A DNA stretch of 64,000 nt, from NCBI GenBank assembly GCA_026545765.1, contig CM048840.1, positions 43,544,959 through 43,608,958 on the forward strand, read 5' to 3'. The position numbers were made by a program, and so were the translations under genes. The notes beneath the pieces were generated by a model. It saw only the letters and a program-made list of their open reading frames with translations. It had not been told where the DNA came from and did no database searches. Positions 21,179 through 31,890 of this stretch are shown here, piece after piece; the first letter of the stretch is position 1, and each line of letters starts with the position of its first letter. The DNA is from Plantago major (taxonomy: Eukaryota > Streptophyta > Magnoliopsida > Lamiales > Plantaginaceae).

Positions 21179-22972
21179 GTTCTGTAACATTATCCTCCCT
21201 CCTTTGCTCCGTTCTATCATGCCTGGAGGGTTCATCCGCATATATGTGCTCCTTTAGCTTGCCCTCTCTTACCAAGTGTTCAACCTCCATTTTCAGTTGG
21301 ATACAGTCATCAGTCTCGTGACCATGGAACTTGTGGAACTCGCAGTACCCCTTTGCATTCTTATTCTTCCGGTTGTTGTGAGATGGCTTGGGCCATTGAA
21401 CATCCAGCTTTTTCTCGATGATAGTCGCCAAGATGTCGGATCTTGGTCTGTTGAGACGGGTATAATCCGCATATCTCCTCGGCGGACTTCTCTCCCTGTG
21501 GAAGCATTTATCTCTGTGATCCTTCCTTGAGTCAAACTTCCCCTGGCGTTGCTCTTGCTTCACCGAATCCTTTCCTTTCTTGGAACCAGCTCTTACCGGA
21601 ACATTCCTTGGGTACTCCTCTCCGTACATCACTTCTTCATAGATGTCATCTAAATTCTTTTCACTCCTCACCTCCTGAATAGATAGTTTTCTGCGGAGCT
21701 CTGAGTTGAAAGTATTAGCATACAGGTGACGGACCCGTTCCTTAATACTGTGTGACTCAACTCGAAGAACTTCCGCGTGAAAGTAATCTAAGAAGGTCCT
21801 TAAATCCTCTTGCTCCCGCTGTATAACTTCTGCCAGGTGCTCTACTGTACGCTTTCTCCTTTTTGGCTTTCCAAATCGTGCCAAGAACTTTGAAGAAAGG
21901 TTTGCATATGACTTTATCGACTTGTTCGGCAAAGCGGTGTACCAATCCATAGCCGTTCCGAAGAGAGTGGATGAGAACGTAAGAGCCTTTGTATTGTCGC
22001 TCATCCCCTTGGAATCCATCTTGCTGTTGTACCTTGTCAGGTGACCAACGGGACAAGCATCCGCATTATAGTATTCCAAGCTGGGGATTACTCGATCCGA
22101 GTTTCTGTTTCTTTCCTTTTCTCTCATAATGTCATCGCACAAGGGATTTGGTGCGCTAGTTGTTATCTGCTCATGGTCCTTTACCAGGTGTCCGAGATTC
22201 AAAATCTGGGCCTCCAAAGCCTTCTGTTGAGCGTAGATTTCGTCAGCAGTCATGATTTCTCCTGTCCTCGGATGAACAGCTACATCCGCGGGGAGTTCTT
22301 CTATCCGGACCACTGGAACAGTTTCTGCCACTTGATCTCTGTCTCTCAGAGGTGCTTGTCGCGAAACTCCTGGATGCCTATCATCCCCTTCTTGATACTC
22401 TCTCCTTCCATTTGGGCTTCCTTCACCCCGAGCTTGAGAGGCAGATACCTGCCGGTCCAGAAGGTTTCGCAAATCCTCTTGAGGTGGCTGATTCCCTAAC
22501 ATCTGTGGATCGGACGTTGCCTGTTTCTTGATAATGCAGGCTCTGCCTCAGGCGGAGTAACCACTGGCGGAGTGGCTTGCTGAGGATGGGCATTGTTAGA
22601 TCCTAGGCACCTTTGGATGATTGTGAGCAATCTATCGAACTGAGTCTCACTTAGTCCGAGATCATTAGTGCGGACAGTGCGACCATCGGGCATAGTGAAT
22701 CGCCGACTGCAGGCCTTGAGCTCACGGAGAAGCTCGTACGACCCCTTCTCCATGGCTCACAGATACAGCATTCTCAGGGACACTTCGGACTCCCATGTGC
22801 GGAGCGTCTCTCCCTTCATCTGAGGATGGGCTGGTGGTGCGCCCATCGCTCGGATTTCTCCCTCCAGCGTTCCCTCCACCCACATTGGTTCTTCATCCCC
22901 GGGTGGGCGTGGTGGTGGAGTCCCCACGCCTGCAATACTAGTCCGCGCTGTCCGTCTTGTTCTTGCCATCAA
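21179..22972 (-). pseudogene. gag: Tat gag, N-terminal and central part, cut by Copia-1
   Basis: The ATG at 22972 or 22969 lies just inside the primer site. The N-terminal 215 bases end at a TGA (22757), and the same frame continues to about 22510, where a frameshift leads into the main frame (22502-21184). The core holds the retrotransposon gag domain (ALTFSSTLFGTAMDWYTALP, SSKFLARFGKPKRRKRTVEHL). Further on is a CxxHxxxGHxxxxC knuckle (CEFHKFHGHETDDC). After NVTEL the frame enters the Copia-1 LTR; the gag sequence resumes at 10416. Gag forms the cytoplasmic particle. Confidence 0.9.
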
Positions 22973-23004
22973 CTCAACTCAAACACGAAAACCTTTTGTA
23001 AAGT

Positions 23005-23022
23005 TTCCCATAGACGGCGCCA
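23005..23022 (-). other. Primer binding site of the Tat element (tRNA-Asp-like)
   Basis: On the minus strand TGGCGCCGTCTATGGGAA starts three bases after the LTR end. The first nine bases fit the 3' end of plant tRNA-Asp; the remainder fits poorly. Confidence 0.75.
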
Positions 23023-23025
23023 AAA

Positions 23026-23810
23026 TGTTGAGGGATAAAACCTCGAACACTAACTAACTAAACTATTACAGGCAACCCAGCCTAAGGCCCGCCTCTGACT
23101 TGAAGCCCGAAGTAGTACCGGTCCGAGCTTGAGTACCTGAAAGGGCTAAGTGGGGGGGGGGGGGTTAGAATGGGTTACCCGGATTGCCTATGTCAATCCG
23201 GTAAGAGACTTTACTCAAGAGAGAGTCGGAAGCTCTCAATGTAATAGTTATGAGGAATTATGACTTAGGGATTATTCCCTACCTTAAGGACCGGTCCGTT
23301 TGGCATCCTAGGACTGACAGTTTGTGGCACTTGGAAGGACCATGTGACCTTTTGTCAGGTTCGGAAGTCGTACACCTAGCTTGGTCGGACTTAGCTGAGA
23401 AGGTGTGTTGACTTGTAAGTACTAGTTGACCTGGAATGGTTTCCCTTAGGTCGGACCGTTTGAAGGTCGGACTAGCAATGAATTGGCTATCTCAGCCTTG
23501 ATGCGCTCTAGGATACGCTCTATGGCGCCCTTAACGGATTGGACACATGTCCGTATCAACAACTTGGTTTCTTATGAGGTTGTTGTGTTGAGACCGGACG
23601 GGTGTCCGGGTCGGACCCCATGGTTACGGACCATTGGCAAGGTTGGACCTACTACCCTTTGAGCCCTCCTGCCCCTTTCCTCCTGAGTGAGTCAGACTTG
23701 CAAGGGCTTAGGGTCGGACTGTAAGGTCCCGGATCCATAGACAACTTGGGACGCCTTAGGATTCGTTTCAAAGGCGTCAATGACGGATTGGACATATTTC
23801 CGTATCAACA
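23026..23810 (-). repeat. 5' LTR of the Tat element
   Basis: It begins TGTTGAGGG and ends TATCAACA, giving TGTTGA/TCAACA terminal inverted repeats. It contains an interior copy of its own outer end (23535-23561), a G run (23152-23163) and many CGGAC/GTCCG words. The left LTR tail (1-27) matches the interior copy better, so the true outer edge could be 23561, with 23562-23810 being a piece of a related LTR. Confidence 0.75.
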
Positions 23811-24123
23811 ATAATTTTATTAAATTATTTACTATTATAATTTAATAGTAATATTGTACATAAATAAAAAATTGCATTTTGTTAATAAACATATACATTT
23901 TGCTTAAAAACATCGATGTGTTTATTAAAAGCATTGATCGATTTTTTAAAAATTAAATATAGACGATCTCCCACAAAACTTTGTGATTTGTGAAATATTA
24001 AAACCATATGTTGCAGTACTTATCCTAGACATTTAGATTTAAAATTTCAATCATTCATTTTTCTAGCTAGCCCCTATCAGTGTATATTTCTTTTCAAATA
24101 TTACTCTATCCGTACCCCAAAAG

Positions 24124-24126
<3 letters not shown>

Positions 24127-24212
<86 letters not shown>
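24127..24212. repeat. (AT)43 microsatellite
   Basis: An uninterrupted AT dinucleotide run of 86 bp. The apparent Ile-Tyr repeat frame across it is an artefact. Confidence 0.98.
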
Positions 24213-24216
<4 letters not shown>

Positions 24217-24569
24217 TTTAATCATCCCATATAAAATTTCATACATATTGTTAAATGAAAACTACCCTACATTCAACAAATAATAAAAATGTTACTCTTA
24301 CATTTAATTACACATTTTTCGCACAAAATTCCACACCTTACAAAATTAAACTATTTACCTTTCATGTTTTAATTATCATTTATTTAATTTTTTTTTACTT
24401 ATAACTACACGTCAATTTTAATGTTTAAAGCTGGGATCGTTGGAAGGTGTGGCCGCCCCCTGAATTTCAGAATTTGTATATTTTACGAGTATAATTTCAA
24501 AACATTAAGCGTTTCAGTTCGTCCCTCCTAAAATTTTAAAGTAACCTCCCAGGTAGTCTTGGTAAACAT

Positions 24570-24960
24570 GACTTAAATCCGATTTGAATCCGAAATTTAA
24601 CTCTAAAATACTAAGGTCAACCATCGAACATTGGCCAGAAACCCGACCCGAAGTCACCAGAATCATTCGATCTGAAATGACCCGAATTGAATTTGACAAG
24701 TTCGAATGTTATTCTTATAAGGTTAAGACGAGCTTGAGGAGGATTAGCTAGGAAATTGGAGTTGAGATGTAAATTTGAAAATTGACGTATTTCAATATTC
24801 AAATCTGAATAATAACTAAATCTTAAACAACTCAAAATGTCGTGAAGTTTTATAATATGAAAATGATGTGACCTAAATTTGAACAAAATCCGATCCGAAC
24901 TCAAATAGAACAATCCGATCCGAATTGACCTTATCCAAATCCGATCCGACCCACCCATTT
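24570..24960 (-). repeat. Degenerate GATCCG/CCGATC-rich repeat
   Basis: At least eight ATCCGA/CCGATCC words occur in about 400 bp (24577, 24650, 24890-24955), with weak periodicity. Similar 'CGGATCGGAT' tracts are seen in many plant intergenic repeats. No element ends are visible. Confidence 0.4.
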
Positions 24961-25889
24961 GCCGGCACTACTCATAGGCTATACACTTAATGTGGCTCCA
25001 TATATGAGAACTTTATAATATGTATCTAAATCATAACAACATACAACGAATCATTTAATTTTGTCCTATACAAAAAAGAAAATAGAGATTTTCACTAATT
25101 ATCTCACTTCATCTTTGATGCGATACAACTTTCTCATAGAGCAACGAACAAAGTTGTTTTAAATGAGACGAATTGCGTTTCTATAATAACTTCCTAAGTT
25201 TAATATATTTACGATTTTGATCACAAAATACTTCTAAATTAGACTAAAAATAATTCAATCAAAGTTATATTAGTAAAATATACTTTATTTATTTATATAA
25301 TATAATTTTATTATATTTTTTGATATAGTTTCGAAATAATTTATTGTCAAAGTTTATGCAAATACTCGATTTTGAAAGTTATTATTTGTACATAGATATT
25401 AGTAATAGAGTCCTCTCATACTTAAAACTTTATTGCAAAAATCTATAAACTAAATTGGTAGGGCAAAAAGATTAAAGGATACCTTTTCCTACACTAAGAG
25501 TCAAAGACTAGCAACAATAAGAAGATTGTTTTGACTAAATTAACAGAATAGGGCGCCCAACAGAGTATTGCAATACAGAGCAATTAACACAGTATAACCT
25601 AATTACTTTTCTTCTCATAGCATACCGCACGCACGACTTCGTTCTTGAACAAGAGGAAGCATAGCAGATCGCACGCGACACGTTCAAGAACAAAAGGAAT
25701 CATATTAAGGTAAAATAATCATCATCATTGTCTCTCATATATGGTCGGTGCTCTCAATCTTTCCTATTGAATAGTGAAGTCTCTCTTGTTCTTGTTTCAT
25801 TCTCTTGGCCGGTGAACACGCGTCAACATGTATAATTCATCTTGCGGAATTGTTGTACGCCCAGTTTCCTCAATCTGTCATGCCAAATA

Positions 25890-26213
25890 TTACGAAGTGT
25901 AACAAGACCTGTCAAACATCTTACAAATGTAAAGAATGATAAATTTGATAGTTGATCTATAAATGAATTTATTTACAAGTCGTTTTCTAAACGTATTGAT
26001 GCCTACTGAACCATTTGTGTGTGATACTTTGGGACCCTTCGCACGGTTTCTTTTCCCAGCCTCACTCATTCTTTGATACTCAGGGGATCTCCAATGAATT
26101 AGAAAACCTCTCCATATTTCCTCAGGCATACATGTCGGTGTAATTGCAGAATTTTCCCAATCACTATGCACGCGGGAGTATGTTCTGTTCATTGACTTGA
26201 AAATTTCCTTCAA
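25890..26213 (-). pseudogene. CACTA transposase-associated gene, following exon
   Basis: Codes MPEEIWRGFLIHWRSPEYQR, SEAGKRNRAKGPKVSHTNGS and SVGINTF, the C-terminal half of the same family (W..F..HW.SPE...S...NR.......GS.SF). In the same frame a TGA lies 9 bases upstream of the first codon. The exact exon start is therefore unclear, or the copy carries a frameshift. It ends at 25890. Confidence 0.55.
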
Positions 26214-26339
26214 CCATAAGTGTCAAACGATTTCCTCATCCCTAGTCACCCATCAATAAGTACTCTGTTTGTAAATAAAATATTAAACTAAAATAATCCA
26301 GGACAGTGTACTAATTATATTAACAAAAAAGAAGTTTAC

Positions 26340-26831
26340 CTTGAATGCATTCCAAAACCTTTGTTTTTGTGAGGGCTTGGTCATTCTCCAATTCGTATAT
26401 GCATCTTCTAACTGTTGTTTTACATGTACACCTATTGTTCGCACAATCCGATCGTGCTCTACAAATCGTAGGTCAAAGGGTTCAACATGAATCTCAATCT
26501 TATCTTCATCCCTACTTACCATAAGATCACCAACATTCATCCTATGCCCTTTGGTTGGGAGTTTTAGCCGATTTCCTTGTTCTTGTCCCACTATTTGCCT
26601 CAGGGGTGATGGACAGTGGCTTAATCGTGGAATTGGTGGCGATGTAACAGGTGGCCTATGAGTAGCTGGAGTGGCTAAAGCTAACGCTGCTGAACCTGAT
26701 TGAGCTATCGATTCAAGAAGAGGTGCATGTGCACTCTGTGATCCACTAGAGTTGTGAGACACACGCCTTGGGCGCTTGGAAGGAAAATTAGTTCTTTGAA
26801 CTCCATGGGTAGCTTGTGGTTGGTCAGACAT
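26340..26831 (-). pseudogene. CACTA transposase-associated gene, exon 1 (Ptta/En/Spm type)
   Basis: The ATG at 26831 follows directly after a TATGCAG acceptor, so a leader intron is likely. Codes a serine/proline-rich N-terminus and then VSRDEDKIEIHVEPFDLRFV, IVRTIGVHVKQQLEDAYTNW and QRFWNAFK, matching the plant Ptta/En/Spm transposase family. The exon ends at a donor CAAG|GTAAAC at 26339. No stop occurs before the donor. Confidence 0.6.
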
Positions 26832-28054
26832 CTGCATATGTATGGTAGACAAAACAGAGGCAGTAAATGAGTTATGACCAAAACAGAGGTGGTAGACACA
26901 ATCTGATCCAAATATCTGATAAAACTGTAAATGAGTTATGTACCTTACCACTTTCATGGAGTTGGACTAAATAATCTAAGGTTCATTTAGGCCATTTTCT
27001 TGTATATTATTCTAGGAGGTGCATGCAGAAAAGAGAGAGTCTAGTTTTCCTAATAGAAATAAGAAGGGATAAAATATTGCTGCCATGACTTACATTTTAT
27101 CATTCATACAAGCAACACTTCCAAGTTAATTTCAACACACAAACTGCACAACAAATAGTCCAAACCAAGAAGCTACATTTGCCTCGATGCTATTTGCTCT
27201 CTCTTTTGGATTATAATATACCAATTTTTGCAATCATCAATTGAGGTTATTAAAATATACTCACGTGAAAGGATAATTTTACTATACTATAATCAAAGAG
27301 GTTAGCTTTAAATCACATAATAGAAACATGTAATCCCACACAAAAGCCCAAAATTGAGTGCCGAACTGCCGATTGACATAAAAGCAAGAAGAAACATGGA
27401 ATTTGGAAGCATGAATACATTATGCATACTTGCTTAGGAAATTAATTCAAATTAATTTATTAGAAAGAAATGAAGCCACTGCACTTAAACTTGGTTTGGC
27501 ACATGAAAACATATATAACTGAGAATTTCTAGGGATTCAAGGAGACAAATAAGCTTAGTGAATACCTCAATTACAGCCAAATTCGAACGAAGAGGTTGAA
27601 GGAGATGACAAATCGGAAGCCTTGACGGTTGGAATTGAGGAGAAAGTCTGGCCGTGGAGAGTGAATGGAGTCTCCAGTAAAAAGGAATAGGGTAAAACGA
27701 AATTGTAAGGAGGGAAATCCGTGGGTGAAAAGGGGTTTAAGGTTAATTGAGAGGGATGCTCCGTACCAAATACTATTAAAGATTAATTGAGAGGAACTAG
27801 TGGTGTCTAATAATATGAAAAGTAATTGAGACAGATAATCAGTCCCAACTATTAAATAATTTCCCACAATTTTTCCCGCGCATCAAATTAGCTAACTTTA
27901 ATTTCATCAATACACTATCCGAGACAAACAATTGCCACAGATAATAGGGTGGTGTCAAATAGGTCACATTTTATTAAATCAACATTTATCGCTCCATAAA
28001 ACAAACATATGACACCAAATTCATCCCCTCTATAATAATATGGTCACTAATACT
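26832..28054 (-). other. CACTA 5' untranslated/sub-terminal region
   Basis: No supported frame; the 27571-27867 minus-strand frame has no recognisable domain. The last 150 bp before the transposon end are rich in short GTCA/TGAC-type words, as expected for sub-terminal transposase binding sites. Confidence 0.45.
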
Positions 28055-29829
28055 CATTTTTCTTGTAGTGTAACTTCAGCTTCGAATCTGTTTTCTTCGT
28101 TCTTCAATTTCGGGCTTCGTAACTTCGTTTCCTCGAAAAGTGGTCTTATACAAAGTTGTTCGATCTTAAATTATCTTCGCATCGGTTGGTCGCATGACAT
28201 GTTTTAAGTCCTATATCTCTGTGCGACGGTCAATCCGGCATATTCGCTTCTTTGTCCCGATTTGGCACAATTATGCCGTTTTGGTGGCTGAAATCGTGTA
28301 AATCCTCAAAAATGCGATCATGACCTACAGAAAACACGCAAAATTGGTAATTGACCATAAAACGATACAAATATTCCATCTAGAGCAAAAAATGAGGGTC
28401 TAAAAGTATGCTATATCGCACATTTCATTGTCACATCACGTACCTAGGCCAAAAAAGTGTGTGAGATAGCATGTTTGGAGTTAAATCAATTCTGAGGCTT
28501 ACATGCAAATCCAATGGGGTTTCTTTTCCCCCAAACCTAATGTGTGGCACAAGGTGTATGCAAAATTATAGCTTGTAATAAGATCAATAGTCATTTCAAA
28601 ATAATGCAAGAACTAAGCATGTAACTCAAGTTTTCAAGTTGTTCGACCATAAAGTTGAAAGGCAAATTGTAATGAAGTCTCCATCCAATGAGCATATGAC
28701 GATGCAAACATGTTTTTCTAAGTATACTACAACAAGTTACTACCATTTAAGCAAGTAATCGAGGGAGAAAGGGATCGACAAAGGAGTTTGTTCTATTGGG
28801 ACATTTTATCGAACACTTGTTAGGCAAGAACAAAAACCTTCAAATTCTCAAATGATTTGTCAAATATCCAACAAGCAAGTGTTAATGTAGTGAATACTAA
28901 AAGTATGTATCCACAGATCTCAAGCATCAACAAATCAATCAATTGAAACACATAATTGCTAAACACCAAAGAAACAAGAAGAAAGTGCAAGCAAAGATAT
29001 GACTGATAAAGACATTGAATTGAAGATGTAATGAGGATAATAATGAGTAGAGATTACTGATGTGTTAAATCAGAGTTTTAAATTGTTTACTAGGCCAAGA
29101 GTTAATTCTCAACACTACGAAAACTGTGCAGTGAAGTTAACCCCGATGTCGGTCTCTAAGGATTTAAGTAGGCTGAGTTGCGTTTACAAATAGTAATAAC
29201 CGTACAAAAAGCAGTAAAAGTTTGTTTGCTTCGGCAGCAGAATGATACCCTAACAATTATGCAGACTAACTAGAAAACTAATTAACTTGTGAGACGAATA
29301 TATGAGAGCGAATTATGGTGTGGTGACAGAAAACAAGCTAGCTAGCAGGAAACATGCAACAATAACGATGTCGATTTTCTCTAGTTATCACTAGGACACG
29401 TCGTAACGATTATTACACTGCTCTAGCTCTCTAGGTAGACAACTTATATCAGATAAGGTACGAAGGACTATGACAATGAGCTATCTTAATTTGTTCTGGA
29501 AAACATATAGCATTAGGAAAGGCATCAATTTCACTAAGCTACAATTAATAAGCTAATGTAGATATTATGTTTGCAACGAACCAATGGATTAACAATCTCT
29601 AGACGTTTTGGTGTGAAAGATTAGATTGTATAATCCCTTGGTGATTTTGGGGGTAAAACTCAATACACATAACTACATATGCATTTAATCAAAAGGGCAC
29701 AGACTAAATCACATCTTACATGTAATTGAATTGCGTAAACCCTAATTAGCATGCATTGAATCCATCACCACACCATAATAGAGTGTTTAGCTACTCATGA
29801 CATGCGAAGACATAATCAATATCACATAC

Positions 29830-30465
29830 TGAAAGTGCAATTTATATTGCACTTGTTTTGTTAATTCGGCCTTTCTTCGTTTATTAACCGGTTCGACAAT
29901 TGTAGTTGTTTTTCTATGGTTATTTTGTAGGATATATCAAGTTGGGCCTCAACATGCTTAATGGATCACGATTGGTCACTGTAGCAGTTACTGTAGCAGG
30001 CACTGTAGCGGTTACTGTAGCAAAACGGGCACTGTAGCAAAAAGGAAAATAAGAGGAATAGGCGTGATGGGCTTGAAGGTTAAAGGATCCATAATTGTTG
30101 TAAGGAAGCTGCCATAATGATTCATGGAAGAATTTTATGCTATAAGGAAAGTGAGATTTAAAAGAGATTGATATCTAGAAGACTCCTTATACCATTAATA
30201 CATCAAAGGAAGTTTCCTTACCATAGAATCCAAGTTTGTTAAGACTCGGGCCTGCCTGCTGACCGACTTCTTCTTTTCTGGTGATGAGTTGCCGCAAATA
30301 TATATAGAAGAAGAAGGAGGCGTTTGCAGGCTGCCGATTGCCTTTGAAGAACAAAGATTACATGTTTTAGGCGTCTTGTTTTACTAGACCTTTACCTCGG
30401 TGTTTACTTGTGAGTGTTCTCTAAAGATTGAGAATTACTCTAGTATCATTGAACTAGAACAGGTT
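29830..30465 (+). repeat. Left LTR of Copia-2, truncated
   Basis: Starts TGAAAGTGCA. It follows the right LTR up to GAACTAGAACAGGTT and then switches abruptly to the inverted block at 30466. It carries five ACTGTAGC-type units at 29976-30040 where the right LTR has two. Confidence 0.93.
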
Positions 30466-30621
30466 CATCTTCACTTTCAGAGACAGATTCATCTGATGAG
30501 CTCTCCCCCTGCAATGTTGGACGCAATGTTGACTCAACATTGTGATCAACATTGACTCCATCTTCTCGACGATGGCGGAATCGGGAATCGGTATAGAACA
30601 CGCATCCGATTTAGTACTGCT
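30466..30621 (-). other. End of the inverted block of Copia-2
   Basis: Reversed, this is the post-integrase linker with four ATGTTG/CAACAT half sites, one exact palindrome (30526-30540) and a C-rich CTCTCCCCCTGC tract. No frame remains open. Confidence 0.6.
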
Positions 30622-31890
30622 TCAGTGCGATAATATGTTTTTCCGTACATGCACTGTCTCAACTTGCTGTTTTTCAAAGGGCACTGAGTCATCAAAAGTA
30701 ACGTTAACAGATTCTTGAACAGTTTGTGTCCTTAGATTATACACCCTATATGCATGGCTATTAAGAGAGTAACCAACAAAAATGCCTTTATCACTTTTTG
30801 CATCAAACTTGCCTAAATGTTCTCTATCATTGAGAATATAGCAAGCACAACCAAACACATGAAAGTACTTAAGATTAGGCTTCTTACCATTTAGAATCTC
30901 ATAGGGAGTGGTTGAAGTTCCTGGTCTAAGGTAGACTCTATTTATCATGTGACAAGCAGTATTTACAGCTTCAGCCCACAATCTTTTTGAAAGGTTCATG
31001 GAACTCAACATAACCCTAGCCATTTCTTGTACTGTCCGATTCTTTCTCTCAGCCACTCCATTTTGTTGTGGAGTTTTGGGTGCAGAAAACTCATGAAAGA
31101 TCCCTTTCTTTTCGCAAAAATCAGCAAAGGTTTGATTCTCAAATTCCCTACCATGATCCGACCTAATGCGTTGGACAACAGTAGCATATTGATTACTAAA
31201 CCTAGCATGCAGTTTCTTGAAGGAATCAAAAGTTTCAGATTTTTCTTTTAAAAAACTTACCCAAGTAAATCGAGAAAAATCATCAACTATGACACAGATG
31301 TACTTCTTACCACCTAGACTATCTACCTTAATTGGTCCCATTAAGTCCATATGTAAGAGTTCGAAGCAGTTGGATGTACCTATTTTCTGCCCTTCGGTTT
31401 GTAAGGATGTATGCACAGCTTTAGTTTGTTTACCTTTTAGGCAGTCACCGCACACTTGCTTTCCGACATTGCTCAGCTTCGATAGTCCTCTAACCGCATC
31501 CAGTTTGATGAGCCTTTCAATGTTCCTATAGCTTACATGGCCAAAATTCTTGTGCCAAGTCACAGCTTCATCATCTCTTGCCTCAATTTGTTTGTCAGTG
31601 AGTTCTTCTTCAAGAGAATGATCTGCAGACAAATCAACTAAACCATGCAAACAATAGACATCAGTAGACATTGAGTTTTCAGAGTCAGAAACTTTTTCCC
31701 TGAATATTTCTTTGCACGTCTGTGAGTCATCATAATCAAAGAAGAGAATCTGAGACGATGTTGAGTTTTCATTGTTGACTAAACATCGATTTCCAACATC
31801 GTCCAGAACAGAGGACAGAGCTGCAACACGACCTTCTGAAGCATCAGAATCATGTTCATCACCTGAAACATCACTGAGACAAGCAAACAA
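30622..31890 (-). CDS. Copia-2 in-frame gag-tail/integrase fusion ORF, 422 aa
   Basis: An open frame of 422 codons joins the end of gag (FFDYDDSQTCKE, DLSADHSLEEELTDKQ) directly to integrase, without the second knuckle and protease that separate them in Copia-1. Integrase is complete at the motif level: WHKNFGHVSYRNIERL and CGDCLKGK (HHCC), HMDLMGP, RSDHGREFEN and NGVAERKNRT (DDE). It ends in the post-integrase linker (SVNVTFDDSVPFEKQ). The displayed first ATG follows a frameshift from gag. It may never be translated alone, since the LTR promoter points the other way. Confidence 0.75.
   Translation of the reverse strand: MFACLSDVSGDEHDSDASEGRVAALSSVLDDVGNRCLVNNENSTSSQILFFDYDDSQTCKEIFREKVSDSENSMSTDVYCLHGLVDLSADHSLEEELTDKQIEARDDEAVTWHKNFGHVSYRNIERLIKLDAVRGLSKLSNVGKQVCGDCLKGKQTKAVHTSLQTEGQKIGTSNCFELLHMDLMGPIKVDSLGGKKYICVIVDDFSRFTWVSFLKEKSETFDSFKKLHARFSNQYATVVQRIRSDHGREFENQTFADFCEKKGIFHEFSAPKTPQQNGVAERKNRTVQEMARVMLSSMNLSKRLWAEAVNTACHMINRVYLRPGTSTTPYEILNGKKPNLKYFHVFGCACYILNDREHLGKFDAKSDKGIFVGYSLNSHAYRVYNLRTQTVQESVNVTFDDSVPFEKQQVETVHVRKNILSH

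Larger units (their letters stand above)
10412..21183. repeat. Target-site duplication of Copia-1 (GTTCT at both ends)
   Basis: GTTCT at 10412-10416 and at 21179-21183 flank the two LTRs exactly, which proves a single insertion event into the Tat gag. Confidence 0.95.
1..23810 (-). mobile_element. Tat-type Ty3/Gypsy LTR retrotransposon, interrupted by Copia-1
   Basis: The element runs on the minus strand. Its 5' LTR lies at 23026-23810, a tRNA-Asp-like primer site at 23005-23022, gag at 22972-21179, gag end and protease at 10416-9456, RT/RNase H/second RNase H/integrase at 9455-6068, plus-strand (antisense) genes at 635-5846, and the tail of the 3' LTR at 1-27. Copia-1 (10417-21178) sits inside gag. 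Without it the element is about 13 kb, which is normal for Tat relatives (Ogre/Retand). The second, archaeal-type RNase H between RH and IN is the lineage marker. All long frames carry nonsense codons or frameshifts, so this copy is defective. Most of the left LTR lies outside the window, so its age cannot be read from LTR divergence. Confidence 0.93.
23811..25889. other. AT-rich intergenic DNA without supported genes
   Basis: Very AT-rich, with stop codons in all frames. It contains an (AT)n tract and a GATCCG-rich stretch listed separately. 24990-25880 shows nothing I recognise beyond scattered A/T runs. Confidence 0.6.
25890..28070 (-). mobile_element. CACTA (En/Spm) DNA transposon, 5' end visible
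   Basis: On the minus strand the element begins CACTACAAGAAAAATG at 28070, the well-known CACTA terminal motif. It is followed by a sub-terminal region with repeated GTGAC/TGACACC-like words and then transposase exons at 26831-25890. The flanking sequence to the right (28071 on) is an Athila-like LTR fragment, so the transposon jumped into that LTR. I could not find the opposite end; the left limit given is only the end of the recognisable transposase. Confidence 0.75.

Noticed and set aside
23152..23163. G and C homopolymers (23152, 49013, 53227, 63650) as signals
   Set aside because: They vary in length between LTR copies and behave like simple slippage tracts; lengths may also be sequencing artefacts.
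24080..24283. A 67-codon frame with an Ile-Tyr repeat
   Set aside because: It is a translation of the (AT)43 microsatellite.
25485..25510. CACTAAGAGTCAAAG as the second CACTA transposon end
   Set aside because: Only CACTA itself matches CACTACAAGAAAA, and no matching TAA duplication is present.
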